Positions 35,441-47,163 of a stretch of 53,341 bases of DNA are shown in pieces (the stretch's first letter is position 1; every line of letters begins with the position of its first letter). Source of the stretch: Lobulomyces angularis (Eukaryota > Chytridiomycota > Chytridiomycetes > Lobulomycetales > Lobulomycetaceae); assembly GCA_027604685.1 (NCBI GenBank), contig JADHYX010000126.1, positions 1 through 53,341 on the forward strand, read 5' to 3'. The translations under genes and the position numbers were made by a program. The notes below the pieces were generated by a model. It searched no databases. It was given only the letters and a program-made list of their open reading frames with translations, and was not told the origin of the DNA.

Positions 35441-38129
35441 ATCCCTAGTTCAATTAGGGGGTATTTTTTATATACAATTAAATTTACCTTACTTAGTTGC
35501 TCTCTAAAGTATCATATAATTATAAGTTCCCATACTACAAATATCAGATAAAACCTATTAAAGTATAATAAAAATTATAATAATAGCTTTGTATCTTCTC
35601 TATTATTAATATCAAATTAAAACATTATATTAGTCTATAATCTTATATTATATAGTGGCTTAATTGTAATATATTAACTACTTAACCTATTCTTTGAACT
35701 TAGTTTCCTTTAAGTAGATTATTGGTTTATTAAAAGTAGTTATATTACTCTTTATATGGTACACTAATCTACTTAATATTTAAGCTATATTATTGAGTTA
35801 TTTTTATTATTTAAGGCCTGCTGCATAAGATTAAGGTAATGTAAGAGTTGGCTGAATAGATTAAAGCAGTCGCGAATTGAAGAACACATAAATTAAAATA
35901 GGTACACACACATAAAATATTGAGTTGTAGGAAGATACATAGGATAAAATTTTATCCTTTAAATGCTTTTTATTTACTTTTTATTTTAAATCCGTCGGGA
36001 GACCTAAGAAATAAGAACTAAAGATTCCCACATTTTAAGTATTATCCCTAAGTTTAATAATCTGGTTATTAATATCTCGGTACTGTTCCCTCCACAATTA
36101 GTTATTACTAATGTCTCCCTCCTTTATTTTTATATTACATTTATTAAAACTCCACCTGGCCTACGGCCAGGTTTATTGTTATATTTAAAATTATTAAGTA
36201 ATACCCACCCCTAAACCCCCTCCTAGGGGCCTTTTAATAATACATACTTATAAGATTCCTTTTAAAGAGTTTATTATGTTATTATTAAATAGGTAAGAGT
36301 GAGTAGTCCATTCTGTATGATCCATCTATTGGTAAACCTGCTGTCTAATATTCCATTCCACTCCAGATAAATATAACTGTAGTAGGCCAAGGTTTTAGGT
36401 ATCTTTAAGTAGGGTATCTCAACCCCCATACCCTAAAAGGGGCTTATCTAAATAAATAGATACTTTTATTAATACTCTTTTTATCCTTATTAATGGTCCT
36501 ATATAGGAAATATACCCATAAAACCTTAAAGATGACTTACTGATTAGAAAAAGGAGGAATTAAAAGTTCTAAATATAATGTATTAAAGAGTTCAAGAAAG
36601 GTAGCTGTCGTAGGCCAGATAATTATCTAACTCCTTTTATAGATAAAATTATATATACTAACTAACCAGAATGTTGTATAAATAAAGATCTTTAAATATT
36701 ATTTAAAGAGTAGTAGGTTTATTATTCCCAATAAAATATATTCATAACAATTAATAACATAAAATAGGAGTATAAAAATGAAATTATCCAAGCAAATAAA
36801 ATACAGGAGAGGTGAAGAAAATAAAACTTAACTATGAAAAGTATATCTAGAGAACTCATTAACTTATTTTACAATCAACTAATTAATAGGGCAATCAGTG
36901 TCTCAGTATATAAAAAGAGTATAAGTATATAGTATAATATAAATAACTAGAATAGGAATTAACTTCGTAATAATAGCACTATAATACAAGGTACTAATCT
37001 AATATATACTACTATCTGAATATAGAGATTAATATACTAATAGATGGTAAAATACTTATACTACTCTAGCTATTTTAACTATAGCAGCTTTAGGTTGGGT
37101 TTAGTTTGGGTAGGCCGATTGTTTAACCTTATAAGACTTACCCGTAATTTTAATAAGTTTAGTATTTATAATATTAAAATATATAACTTAATATTCAATT
37201 ATCTTCTATATTGTCTATTGGTTCACTTTTGGTAACATATTGGATAACTTTCATTATTGTATATTAATTTTCTTTTTATTCTAAAATGTAGCTTTAAAAT
37301 AAACTAAGGTAAATAATTTATTATCTTGAAGATAGGTATCTTATTCTAATTTTTCAGAAATCAATACCTTATACTACTTATCTAAAGCTTCTGATCATTA
37401 TATAAGTATAAAGCTACTTAACTTGTAATAACTTATTATAATTATTAAGCTTATTATTCTGGTCTAATTACTACTTTTATCCTTATTAGTTTAACCTTAC
37501 TATTATTTAGATCTAATAGAAAATAAAGTGAATAGATTAAAGAGAATAAAACCATACTACTTCATAAGTAATGATAAGATTATAGCATGAAAAATCATTA
37601 CTTATAATTATCTATAGTTATAACTAGTTAGCTATAAATTAAGTAATAAATATATAGGAATCTTACTATATTTAATTTATGAATTATAATAGGATATTTG
37701 TTTATTTAAATTCATAGAGAATAAAGGTAATATTTACTGGTAGGGTATAGTCAGGTATTCCGATAAGTTAGTATACTAATATCTATAGTTATTTGTAGTT
37801 GGTATAATCTTAATAGGTATAATGTACAAAATATATTAATGGTAACTTCTTTAAAGAACTATATTATTTATATCTTAACATTCAAGGACTTTACTAACAT
37901 TAGAGGTATAATTAGTTATAATTTTTCTTTTACTTAGGATTTTACTTACAGGTTTTACAGAAGCAATTCCTAAATTTCTTAAATAGCGATGCTACCAAAA
38001 AATATACTAATAAGCTTAATTGCTTAATTTAGATATACTTTTAAATAAATTTGTCGTTTCTTATGTTGTTATTCATTACCTATAAGGAAAGAATATTATA
38101 GATTTTCCATTATTTAATTTAAATAAGAT
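35441..38129. other. Intergenic DNA
   Basis: 2.7 kb without a recognised gene. Hairpins: ACCTGGCC-TAC-GGCCAGGT (36154-36172) and C/G-run stems near 36190-36230 and 36420-36445. A 20-nt repeat copy is at 36074-36093. The open frame at 37044-37235 has no family motif. Confidence 0.5.
36154..36172. repeat. 8-bp GC hairpin
   Basis: ACCTGGCC, loop TAC, GGCCAGGT: a perfect stem. It may be a terminator-like or mobile hairpin; there is no gene next to it. Confidence 0.6.
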
Positions 38130-39080
38130 AAATAATACTAAAGAATTATAAGTTTATAAATTAAAAGATTGTAAACTTAAAAGCAATAATCTAAAAAAAT
38201 AAACTTATAAAAAATAAAATTTTATTGATTACTCTATAAAATTTTTAATCAGTGCATCACTAATTTATATATAAACAACATGATTATGGATTCTATCATT
38301 TTAAACCTAATTTATAATATAAAGCAGACTATATATAAGGTTTATTTTTTTTATTAAATCTGGAATTGATTATTTCCAAATATATAAATAATAAGTATTA
38401 GGTTTACCCGCTTTATTAACACTAACTTTTAATTTTAATACTTAAAATAAAGAAATCTGTAAATTTATACATTCCTGTTTTGTAAAACCTTGAGTAGCTA
38501 ATTTAACACCAGGTGATTGAAAACTACCATAATACTTAATCCATATAGCTAAAACAAAAAGGATTAAGTAAATCTTTTATATTATAAGGTAGAATTTTTT
38601 ATTATAAAATAATTTATGTAACCAAATTAAATTTGTAAATTTTACTGTTTTAATTATACAAATTTTAATATTAGTATCTTTATTTATTTACCATAATAAT
38701 ATTTGAATATATATAACCTCGTTTATATAAAAATTTTGCTACCCATTGAGCATAAATTATGCTAGGAGACGTAAAACCTTGAGTCTAAATTAAACGAAAA
38801 CTATTACTAGTAGAGGTATGTTCTAAATATCTCCTAAAAGACTTCCTATAAAAAAATTTTTAAATATCTTCATTAGGGGGGCCTATTCTAGATTTACCCC
38901 ATTGTTGTTTAAAAGCAAAACCTTTAAATGATATAGCCATTTTAGGCAAAATTTTTCCTATTTTTGACACCCATTTATTAGTAACTCAAAAATATTATGA
39001 TTATAATTAAGTAAAATAAGTTTATAAGATCTTATAAGATTCCAAAAAGTAAGACGGTAAAAAAAATTGAATTAATGGAA
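38130..39080 (-). pseudogene. LAGLIDADG endonuclease relic of a cox1-type intron
   Basis: On the minus strand: KGFAFKQQWGKSRIGPPNE; IGSLLGDI (about 38830-38850), the first LAGLIDADG helix of the GSLLGDG type; TQGFTSPSIIYAQWVAKFLY; KRGYIYSN; LLNPFVLAIWI..YYGSFQ; GVKLATQGFTKQECI; KPNTYYLYIW and LLYYKLGLK. The order fits a full-length intron endonuclease, but several frameshifts and TAA codons break it and the catalytic DG/DD residues are changed. It follows a cox1 exon relic on the same strand, as an intron ORF would. Confidence 0.65.
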
Positions 39081-39257
39081 AATATTTATAAATCCTTAAG
39101 GGCTGGCCCTTTTTTTAATTATTTATCACCTTTTTGGAATGAAACTAATATTTTATCTAAACCTTGGGTTATAGGTTTTGGGAAGCCGAAGGAAGCTTTT
39201 ATCTTACACAAAAATAACCGGGTAGATTATCTCATGGGTTTGGAATAACACAAAAAA

Positions 39258-39480
39258 ATGATGTTCAAATTTGAAATAAAATATCTAAACCAGTAATAAA
39301 TAAGAATAAAAATGCAATGGGGGTAGCAACTGTACCAAATCTAATCCACAATGATCTAAATCCTAATACTACTAATCTCTTAGTAATTAAAATGTTAGCA
39401 ATGGGGGTATAAATGCATACAGCATCAATACCAATAAAGTAAGAATACAATTAATATATTCAGATAGTTCATGCTTAGTT
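39258..39480 (-). pseudogene. cox1: cox1 exon relic on the minus strand
   Basis: The minus-strand open frame reads YFIGIDA, YTPIANILIT, then WIRFGTVATPIAFLFLFITG. It parallels the cox1 stretch with VGLDVDTRAYFTAATMI..., GSIRFGTPML.A.GFLFLFTIGG. The DTRAYF core is altered and the stop lies just after FITG, where the intron-like sequence with a LAGLIDADG relic begins. No other cox1 exon was found nearby. Confidence 0.55.
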
Positions 39481-40569
39481 AAGCTCGTATTACTCAGTTA
39501 GTTCCCAGGCTAACCTATTGAAGCGTAATACTATTTTTACTCGTTTCGTCACTATATCGTAATTAATTTATTCAGACAAAATTGAAGAAGTAAGATTACA
39601 GCTAAAACAATAAAAAAAAAAACTCAAAACAATATTAATTATTGTTACTAAACTGTTCTAAAACCAATATGCTAGGGTTTAAGACTTATATATTTCCTTT
39701 TTATGAATCCTATCAATCCTCAACCCCTTTATAATCCCCAATTATAAATTAAAGAATCAGATATTTACACCCCCCGTAGGGACCCGTAGGGACATTTTCC
39801 AAATTTTCAAAAAATTATTAATACTGTATTAGATAATATTGTGTTCATCTTTTTAAATTATAATTATCAAGTAATCGCCCTAGTAACATATGTACTTGAC
39901 AAAATTACAAACTATAAGTTAAAGTATATACTAAGTCCTCGTAATAATACCTAAATATCTTGTAGCAAAGATATTCTAATTAGCTAGCGGTAATATTAAA
40001 ATAATAAAATAATGAAGCTAAGATCCTCTGCCATAAGGCGATCATTAAAAGATTATATAAATTTATAATAAAGATTTAAAGATGCAAATAGGAATGGGTT
40101 GAAATAATAATAATAGCCGTAGGGGTAATAATGTCTTGTCTTATATATAATAAAGTAATCAATAAAATTTGGATCTAATAAAAAAGTACTTGCTTAATAA
40201 GATTTAATGGTTAGCTCTCAATAGAAAATCAAACAATATGTGCTTATTCATAGAAGACCTAGGAACTACTTTTAATTTTAAAGCTAACCTTTATAACCAA
40301 GACACTCAATTTTAAGTAAAGCGGTAATACCCCTATAATACTTTAGGGGTTTATCTTCTCTCAAATAAAATATACTATAAAACAGCTTTAAAATGTCTGA
40401 ATTTATAACTAAATCAATAACCGTCATATTTAATATCTTTACCAAACTTTAATAATTGGACAAATAATATTTATATAAAGATCTTCATATTTAGTTAGGT
40501 TAAATCTTAGCAATTGAGTGAAAAGGGTTTAAATCATAACGATACTCAATAATATCGTTATTATAATCT
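39481..40569. other. Intergenic DNA
   Basis: No gene. Tandem CCCGTAGGGA words at 39773-39793 and a C4/G4 stem near 40330-40370. Confidence 0.5.
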
Positions 40570-41260
40570 CAAATGGAATTACTATATTCCCTTAATAATC
40601 TAGAGTATAAAAGATCAATAATCAACCATTTTTAGTAGCCCATAAGGGAGAATAATATAAGGCTTATTGAGTAAATAATAAAATATAATTAATATAAAAA
40701 TGAATATATCCCTTTACCGCATGGGTCCCGTATGGGGACCTTTAATTTATATAGTATTTCATTAGATCTAGTTAAATAACTAGATAGGTATGGTACCTTA
40801 TAGTTCAACACCCACAGTTGAAATTGTTATGACTTTATCCATTGCTTAGACATTATTAGTCGCCATTTTATTAATTGGTTTTCTAAGTCATAATTTATAG
40901 CTATTAGCAGTATTTCTTCCAATAGGTAGTCCATTAGGTTTAGTATTTTTAATGGTTGTTTTATAAATATTAGCCATTTATTACTAAAACATTTAGTTTA
41001 GGTCTCCGATAGGCAGTAAATACGATTACTGGTCATATCTTAGCTAAAGTTTGTGTAGGTTTTATTTTGGTAGCTTACCTTAAAGGTACTTCCATTTAAG
41101 GTTTAACTTTACCTATTTTTACTTATAACTTTATTCTTAGGTTTATAACTAGTAATCGCATATTAGCAGCAGGCCTACATCTTCACTTTTATTACTTATA
41201 TTAATATTAAAGACATGGCTGTTTATTCACGCATCAATCTGCATCTACCCTGTCGGGCAT
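40570..41260 (+). pseudogene. atp6: atp6 relic, nearly full length
   Basis: ATP synthase subunit a. The plus strand reads QMELLYSL, PLIYIVFHLILLNNLIGMVPYS, VEIVMTLSIALTLLVAILLI, GFLSHNLQLLAVFLPIGSPL, GLVFLMVVL-TAA-ILAIYY, FRSP; then in another frame AVNTITGHILAKVCVGFILV; then in a third GL-TAA-LVIAYLQQAYIFTF. These match the family order, including the -IRLAVNTITGH- block, from which the essential Arg codon and its neighbour are missing (frameshift at about 41013). Two TAA codons stand at the two conserved Glu positions (LLE..ISY and GLE..VAFLQAY). A 28-nt hairpin insert (40711-40744) also breaks it. Confidence 0.8.
40711..40744 (+). mobile_element. 28-nt GC hairpin insert with target duplication in atp6
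   Basis: CCTTTA at 40711-40716 and 40739-40744 flank CCGCATGGGTCCCGTATGGGGA, which folds GGTCCC-GTATG-GGGACC. Removing one CCTTTA plus the insert gives TAT ATC CCT TTA ATT TAT (YIPLIY) in frame with IVFHL, the expected atp6 sequence. So it appears to be a short mobile GC cluster with a 6-bp target-site duplication. Confidence 0.7.
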
Positions 41261-41369
41261 TTATGGTGTACGTTTATTAAGTGATCCTAAAGATTGAGCC
41301 TCTTAAATCTACGAACGGACATAATCTACTTTTGTATTTACCGGGAAACTAACTCATTAAATTTTCTAC

Positions 41370-41830
41370 CCATCTACTCTACTCCACTATACCCGTATCT
41401 ATAAATGTACAAAAATTTGGTCATCTTACTTAATTTAATGGTGAATAAATATGGTAAAGCATTTAAAAGGTGAAGGTAAAGTTGGCTTCATTGAAGTTAA
41501 ATATACCAATAACCCTGGAAGATTTACATCTGCAAAAATAGAGGACAACATATCAGCTCTATATGCGTAGTCTAAATGCTGCTAATTAGTATAAACTAGT
41601 CTGTACAAATTGCGGCCTTAAAGTAGAAATGCATCATGTCAGACACATGAAAAACATAAATCCAAAATTGTCTTCAGTAAATGCTCTTATGGTTAAGAGG
41701 AGACCTCTTTGCAGTAAATGTCATATGGATCTACATCATAGCATAAATTGATAATTTAAGCTGGAGAGCCGTATGATGCGAAAGTATCCCGTACGGTTCG
41801 GGAAAGAGTATTCTGAGGTAACTTAGGATA
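41370..41830 (+). pseudogene. Group II intron 3' fragment: maturase end, HNH, domain V
   Basis: The plus strand reads VNKYGK, GEGKVGFIEVKYTNNPGRF, ALYALS, ANLYKLVCTNCGLKVEMHHV, RHMKNINPKLS, RRPLCSKCHMDLHHSIN, TAA: the end of the maturase domain and a full HNH domain. Domain V at 41766-41800 has lower stem AGCCGTA/TACGGTT and a GAAA-type tip. Two frame breaks coincide with the heptamer: AGCATTT 41458-41464 and AAATGCT 41574-41580; without them the frame is continuous. The RT part and 5' half are missing. Confidence 0.8.
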
Positions 41831-42030
41831 TTTAGTTCATCTTTTTAAGTTTTTGATTCTTTTTTCAGATTGTCGTTGTTTAGTGGTATTAGGATATACA
41901 AAAAGCTCGTTCCTCAAATATCTTGTGGACTTCTTGTATGATGCCATGATCCTGTACTGGGTACATAGATATAAGTAGCATTAAATTTTAGCATTTAAAA
42001 GACGGTGATGCTGAGGTATTCTACTATTGG

Positions 42031-42077
42031 GCAAGCGCGCAAGCGCGCAAGCGCGCAAGCGCGCAAGCGCGCAAGCT
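42031..42077 (+). repeat. GC-rich element, longest octamer array
   Basis: GCAAGCGCGC repeated as five AAGCGCGC units and ending AAGCTAG. It is the purest array in the window. Array length differs at each site (1 to 5 units), as for a slippage-prone minisatellite. Confidence 0.85.
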
Positions 42078-44237
42078 AGTAATTAAATAACCCCTTGTCA
42101 AAAACCAGACAGCATTTGCTGCATGTAAAGTTCAATTTATATCAAATTCACAATATACTACTTACTGTAACTATGTGTCAAATATAATCAAAATTTAATG
42201 CCAAGAATAAAAGTACTCACTCAATCTATCGCCATTAAATCTTTAATCAAGCTTGCGCCGTATAAATTCGACAAATTTAACTGCTGGAGAGGCGCTATGA
42301 AGTAATGATGAGCGGAAAATGAAAAGTATAGTAGCAATAAGTCGAATTACTATGGGAAAGGATGCTGTATATTTATTTAAGAGTATTACTGCTCCATCCA
42401 TATTACAAAATAAAACTAGTAGCGATGAATACTAGTAATAAGTCAAAGAGCATATGATAAACAACCAACAAACTCAATATAAATGTATCCTCCACCAAAT
42501 GCAATAGGAAAAGTAATTTCAACGATGTAATAATATAATGATACTGGTAATTCATTATAATATATCATATAAATGAATAATTAAAAATTTTATCACGAAC
42601 TAAAATTGTAACAGCTGTTGTGGGATGCATATTTTATTTATAATCACCCGATTACTTTATTGTTATTAACTTAATATATTTTGTAGTTATTTAATGATAA
42701 TAAATTGTCATAATTGGAACTTTTTAATCTTTATCGAGTAATTAGTATTTGCTTTTATAATTATTAAGTATAACTCAACCATGGTATAAATATATCATTA
42801 GCATACCCTAACACTCCTGAGAAGCTTGTAAACACTTAGCTTAACGGACCTTCGCGAAGGATAATACCCGGACTCTCTTTTTTTTTTTTATTTTTAACTT
42901 GTATCGGACATTATCTTTTTATATTTTAATCACTTAGCTTGCGCGGTGGCGAGCTTAGCAAGCCCTAGTATCTAAATACATATATCACAAGATAGAGCGC
43001 CTGTTTAATCTAAACATATTATTAAATAACTTATTTAAAATACTAAACACATTATTTATTACAATTATAAGATAAACTATTTTGTTTATATAATATGATT
43101 ATTATACAGTAAATACATTTATCGTAAAATTAAAATGTTAATAAAAAACTATTAAAATTTAACAGCAATTCCATATTGATAATCAGGATTATTTGATACA
43201 AATGTAATGAGTGGTAATTAAAATTAATAGCCATAATTAGAGTTAAGCTAATGTAATTAAAGTCCATTTTTATGGGGGATTTTCAATATTACGACTAAAA
43301 AAAAGCATTTATATAATTATCAATACATTAAATTTTAATTAAAGTGTAAATACAATAAAGAAAATCTGAATAACATGCATGTATAATTTAACATAAAATT
43401 GTACCATGTAATTAAAATCCATAAATTAATTACACTATTTAAAAGAGGGCTAGTACAATTGTTAATCTCAGTACGTTCCATAGCATTTACATTGTTTACT
43501 ACAGCACTAGTGAGGAATGGATAATATTAAAACCTTGTTTCATGCGGACTTTTATAACTTAACCATTATTGTTAATAAAGTAAAAAGCATTTTATAGACC
43601 TAAAAGGGAGGATTTTATTAATAAAATGCATGCAAGATATTGAACTATTTATACCTTAAATACTCAATATTAACACAAAGATAAATAATATGTCCATATC
43701 TAATTATATATAAATGGTTTATTAGTAAATATACTTAAACTACATAATACTAATAATTAGTATCCAAATATAACATAGATAATAAAAATATGCCAATAAT
43801 ATTAGTAAACCCATATATAAATTATTGTCTAAATACATATTGAAAATTATATATATTTAATGGTAATTATATTCAGTTATTATTACATCCATTTCCGCAG
43901 ATAGATTTGGTTTAAAAATATTTGTTTTTCAATATAAAGAGTATAGCTCATACATTTTTATCTTTTTTATCTTTATTTATACATCATTTATTTTAATTCC
44001 TATGCAAAGCATGCAAGATATTGATATATACCTAGCGATAACAACTCCAACCTACAAACTTCTGAGATAAACACATTACAAAAGAGGGTATAAAAATAAA
44101 TACCTCTATTTAACTCCATAATATTTGTCAAGACTTTTTATTATTCCTAAATAAAGTAGTTTATATTGCTCAGTACTGTTACAATAGAGGTCCTGTGCTG
44201 CTACAGATATTGCAATTCATTTAAGTGGTCCATAATT

Positions 44238-44274
44238 AGCGCGCATTTTAATAGCGCGCAAGCGCGTAAGCTGG
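44238..44274 (+). repeat. GC-rich element
   Basis: AGCGCGCATTTTAATAGCGC, GCAAGCGCGTAAGCTGG. It has the same head and tail as 20406-20463 with one AAGCGCGT unit. A C5/G4 hairpin follows at about 44281. Confidence 0.85.
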
Positions 44275-45470
44275 TATTTTGCCCCCCTATTAACAGGGGT
44301 GCTATTATTATCGAGCCATATAATTTTACTCCGGAAAGATTTTATTAGGTCCACTGGTTTCCTACGGAGGTTACGAATAATATTATCAGACAATTATATT
44401 ACCCTATTAATAGTGTCAGATTAGAAAATGCTGCCCCTTCCATCTAATATCAATGTATTTATACTATCCTGGTAGTTAAAGGTTAATTCGAACCCTCCAT
44501 CTCAGTAACACCAAGTTTACTGAGGTATTATACTAAAATGCGCAATGTAAAAGATACTTATATACTTGATACTCTGGTTCGAGGCGACCAGGGACACTTT
44601 ATAATTAGATATAATAAAAACCATTATAATTTACACTACTTTATTATAGGGCTTATATTTAATGTTAGATAGCTGGAACGTACTAAGTGGAAGGATTTTT
44701 AATATAGCTATATTAAATCTTATAATAAATATAAAGGAGATTACAAAAAACTATCGGTCAGAAAAATAAAAATTAGATTATCAGAAATAACTTAATTGCT
44801 TTTACCTAAGAAGATATACTGCCTCAATATTTATGAACATGATGTAATTGCACGCCAATAATCTCCTCATCTCTTTCAATATTACATTTTTGTTCATCTT
44901 TGGATCATCCCAACGATCTACCACCTCTATAAACTTGACGCCTATGATTTAATCATCACAGTCTTCACACATAGCATCTTAAACAAAATTTTAATTGTTA
45001 AACCTCTACCATAAAAACTAATATACCACCAATAATTATTATCGAGTATTATCTCCTGCAGACAAGGTATCCTCAATTTATATAAAACAAGATTATGATT
45101 ATCCATCTGTATATCCTGAACGGAATAAAACTATTATAAAATATATGAACAATATAAATATGATTTTATATTTCCTATATGATCCTTATCTCAAAATTGC
45201 GTTTAATAAATTTTACTATTTTGCGTTGTTCTCATTAATCAATGTGTAATTATGTTGTAGTGGTTTAACTATGGCACATGTGATTTTTTATAAATAAGAT
45301 ATTACTTTATAATTAGCCGCACACAAAAACTAAATTTATATAATGCTGATTGGTTAACTAACCAATCATTGTAATGGTAGACAAGAACAATTAATTGTAT
45401 CGCATTTTCTAATTCATCTCTATCTTTAGATAGTATCATTATTAGGGAGGGTTATCAAGTAGGTAAACAT

Positions 45471-45880
45471 AACTATTCTATGGAACTTCATTCCAATCTG
45501 GCTATTCTTTTTGGCTATAATTAGTTGCATCGGGGGGATATGCATATTTATGGTTCCATTTCGGTATAATGTCCTGCTTAAAATGCAAAATATTCCCTAT
45601 ACAGTTTTTAGGTTTATTCATGTTTATAATACTTCGATTCTTAAACTTGATGTATTAAATAAACAATTTATATTTTCTTTTGCTAAAGGTTATTTATTGT
45701 GTAATTATGGGATTTTAACTCAAATTACTCCAGATAATTATAATCAACTTATTTTTAATACCTCTTTATGTAGGGCACCTTATCTTTATTAATGGTACAC
45801 CTTTTTATAAAGATAAATATGGACGTTATACTATTTATAATTGGAATAAATAGAATAAATAAAGTAAATCATTTAATTAA
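45471..45880 (+). CDS. Unidentified ORF
   Basis: The plus frame is open from about 45477 (NITILWNFIPIWLFF) through ICIFMVPFRYNVLLKMQNIP, FIHVYNTSILKLDVLNKQFI, GILTQITPDNYNQLIF to TAA near 45790; in the next frame it continues NGTPFYKDKYGRYTIYNWNK. It starts with a hydrophobic segment and then is soluble-like. The composition is coding-like (varied residues), but no family was recognised. It may be a broken accessory ORF. Confidence 0.3.
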
Positions 45881-47163
45881 ATGTCTTAAATATTTATTTA
45901 GATAGGAACATAATAATATATTATTATATTTAAATATTTAAACGTTTTAGTCTTAATGTTTATATTAAATTGGCATCTTTTATGAATAGATCTAAACCTA
46001 TTTATATGGAACTTTATGAAGAAGGTTTTCTTTTTGATTAGTATTATTTATATATTTAAGAATGATTTTACTAGTAATATTGATTATGTTCCTTTTCTAA
46101 AAGGCTTTTAAAGATCTAATAAATAATAACTCCAAATATAACAATATATTTCATAAATATAATATTATAGATCTTTTTTAATTTATGTGTAGTATTTTGA
46201 GTTACTTTAAAAATTATATAAATTTAAAGTATAAACTATATCTAATCAATCTTCTATTATTAAATTAAAACCATCTTGGTTCAAATAGTTGAATAAATTA
46301 TCTCCTTATTAATACTCATCTTCCTAAAACTGTTCCTTATGTTATTTATAGTATTTATAATCATATACATAATAATATTCTGAATAATTATTTAAAAACA
46401 AGGTTAGATGGCCAATGTTCTTAATTATCAACATTTTATATATTGACCCTACTAATAAAATTAATAAGATTTAAATATAAGAATATAAAATAACAAATAT
46501 TTACAATGTTTCTCAATAATAAATTTTACTATTTTAAAGCAATATAATGAGTTAAAACTAAGAATAAAACAAAATGATATACAATAGAATGATCTCAACC
46601 AAATAGAAAATAATTATTAAAAAGGTTTTTATGCATATATGTTTAAAATTATGTATTAAAAATCAACTTTATGCTCAAAATGGTTATAAACAGCTATTAT
46701 CATATACATTTTAGTTTTAATCGTTAATTTTAGAATTTTAATTATAATACGAACTAGTTTAACTACTAAATTTAACGTAAATGCATTTACTACCACTAAT
46801 AGTAATATACAGACAGTATACCTATAATCCTATTATATAAAGTAAACATATGTTAATAAAGAGGTTTCTTAAGTTTAAGGATGTAAAGTTTCCTCATCTA
46901 TATTAGAATTATCTTGATAAACAATATTTATTTGGAATAACAAATAGTTTAATATTATTTGGACTTTTATGTTAATATATAAATAAGTAAAATAAAAATG
47001 CCATCATATAGATGATGCTAAATTTTATGTGAAAAGTTGCTGATTATCGTAAAAAGAGTCTTCCAGCATATAACATTATTTTATTGGTTATAAGTATTTC
47101 AGGTTTAAATAGCTCAATAAATATAATAACATTAATAAAGATAAGATGAATATACAACTAAAA
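45881..47163. other. Intergenic DNA
   Basis: No gene was recognised; scattered TAA in all frames. A 14-bp palindrome GTAAATGCATTTAC lies at 46777-46790. A short piece at about 45970-46040 reads FMNRSKPIYMELYEEGFLFD, which may be part of the preceding ORF. Confidence 0.4.

Larger units (their letters stand above)
41831..45470. other. Intergenic DNA
   Basis: 3.6 kb without a recognised gene. It contains GC elements at 42031-42077 and 44238-44274, a minus-facing variant near 42938-42962, an 8-bp palindromic stem CTCAGTAA/TTACTGAG (about 44500-44525), and many heptamer copies. Confidence 0.5.

Noticed and set aside
35440..35480. CCCTAGTTCAATTAGGGG as a tRNA T-arm or terminator
   Set aside because: There is no tRNA around it; it is probably a small hairpin interrupting the cob relic.
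44470..44530. GGTTCGAATT on the minus strand suggesting a tRNA T-arm
   Set aside because: The neighbouring stem is an 8-bp palindrome (CTCAGTAA/TTACTGAG), not a 5-bp anticodon arm, and no acceptor pairs.
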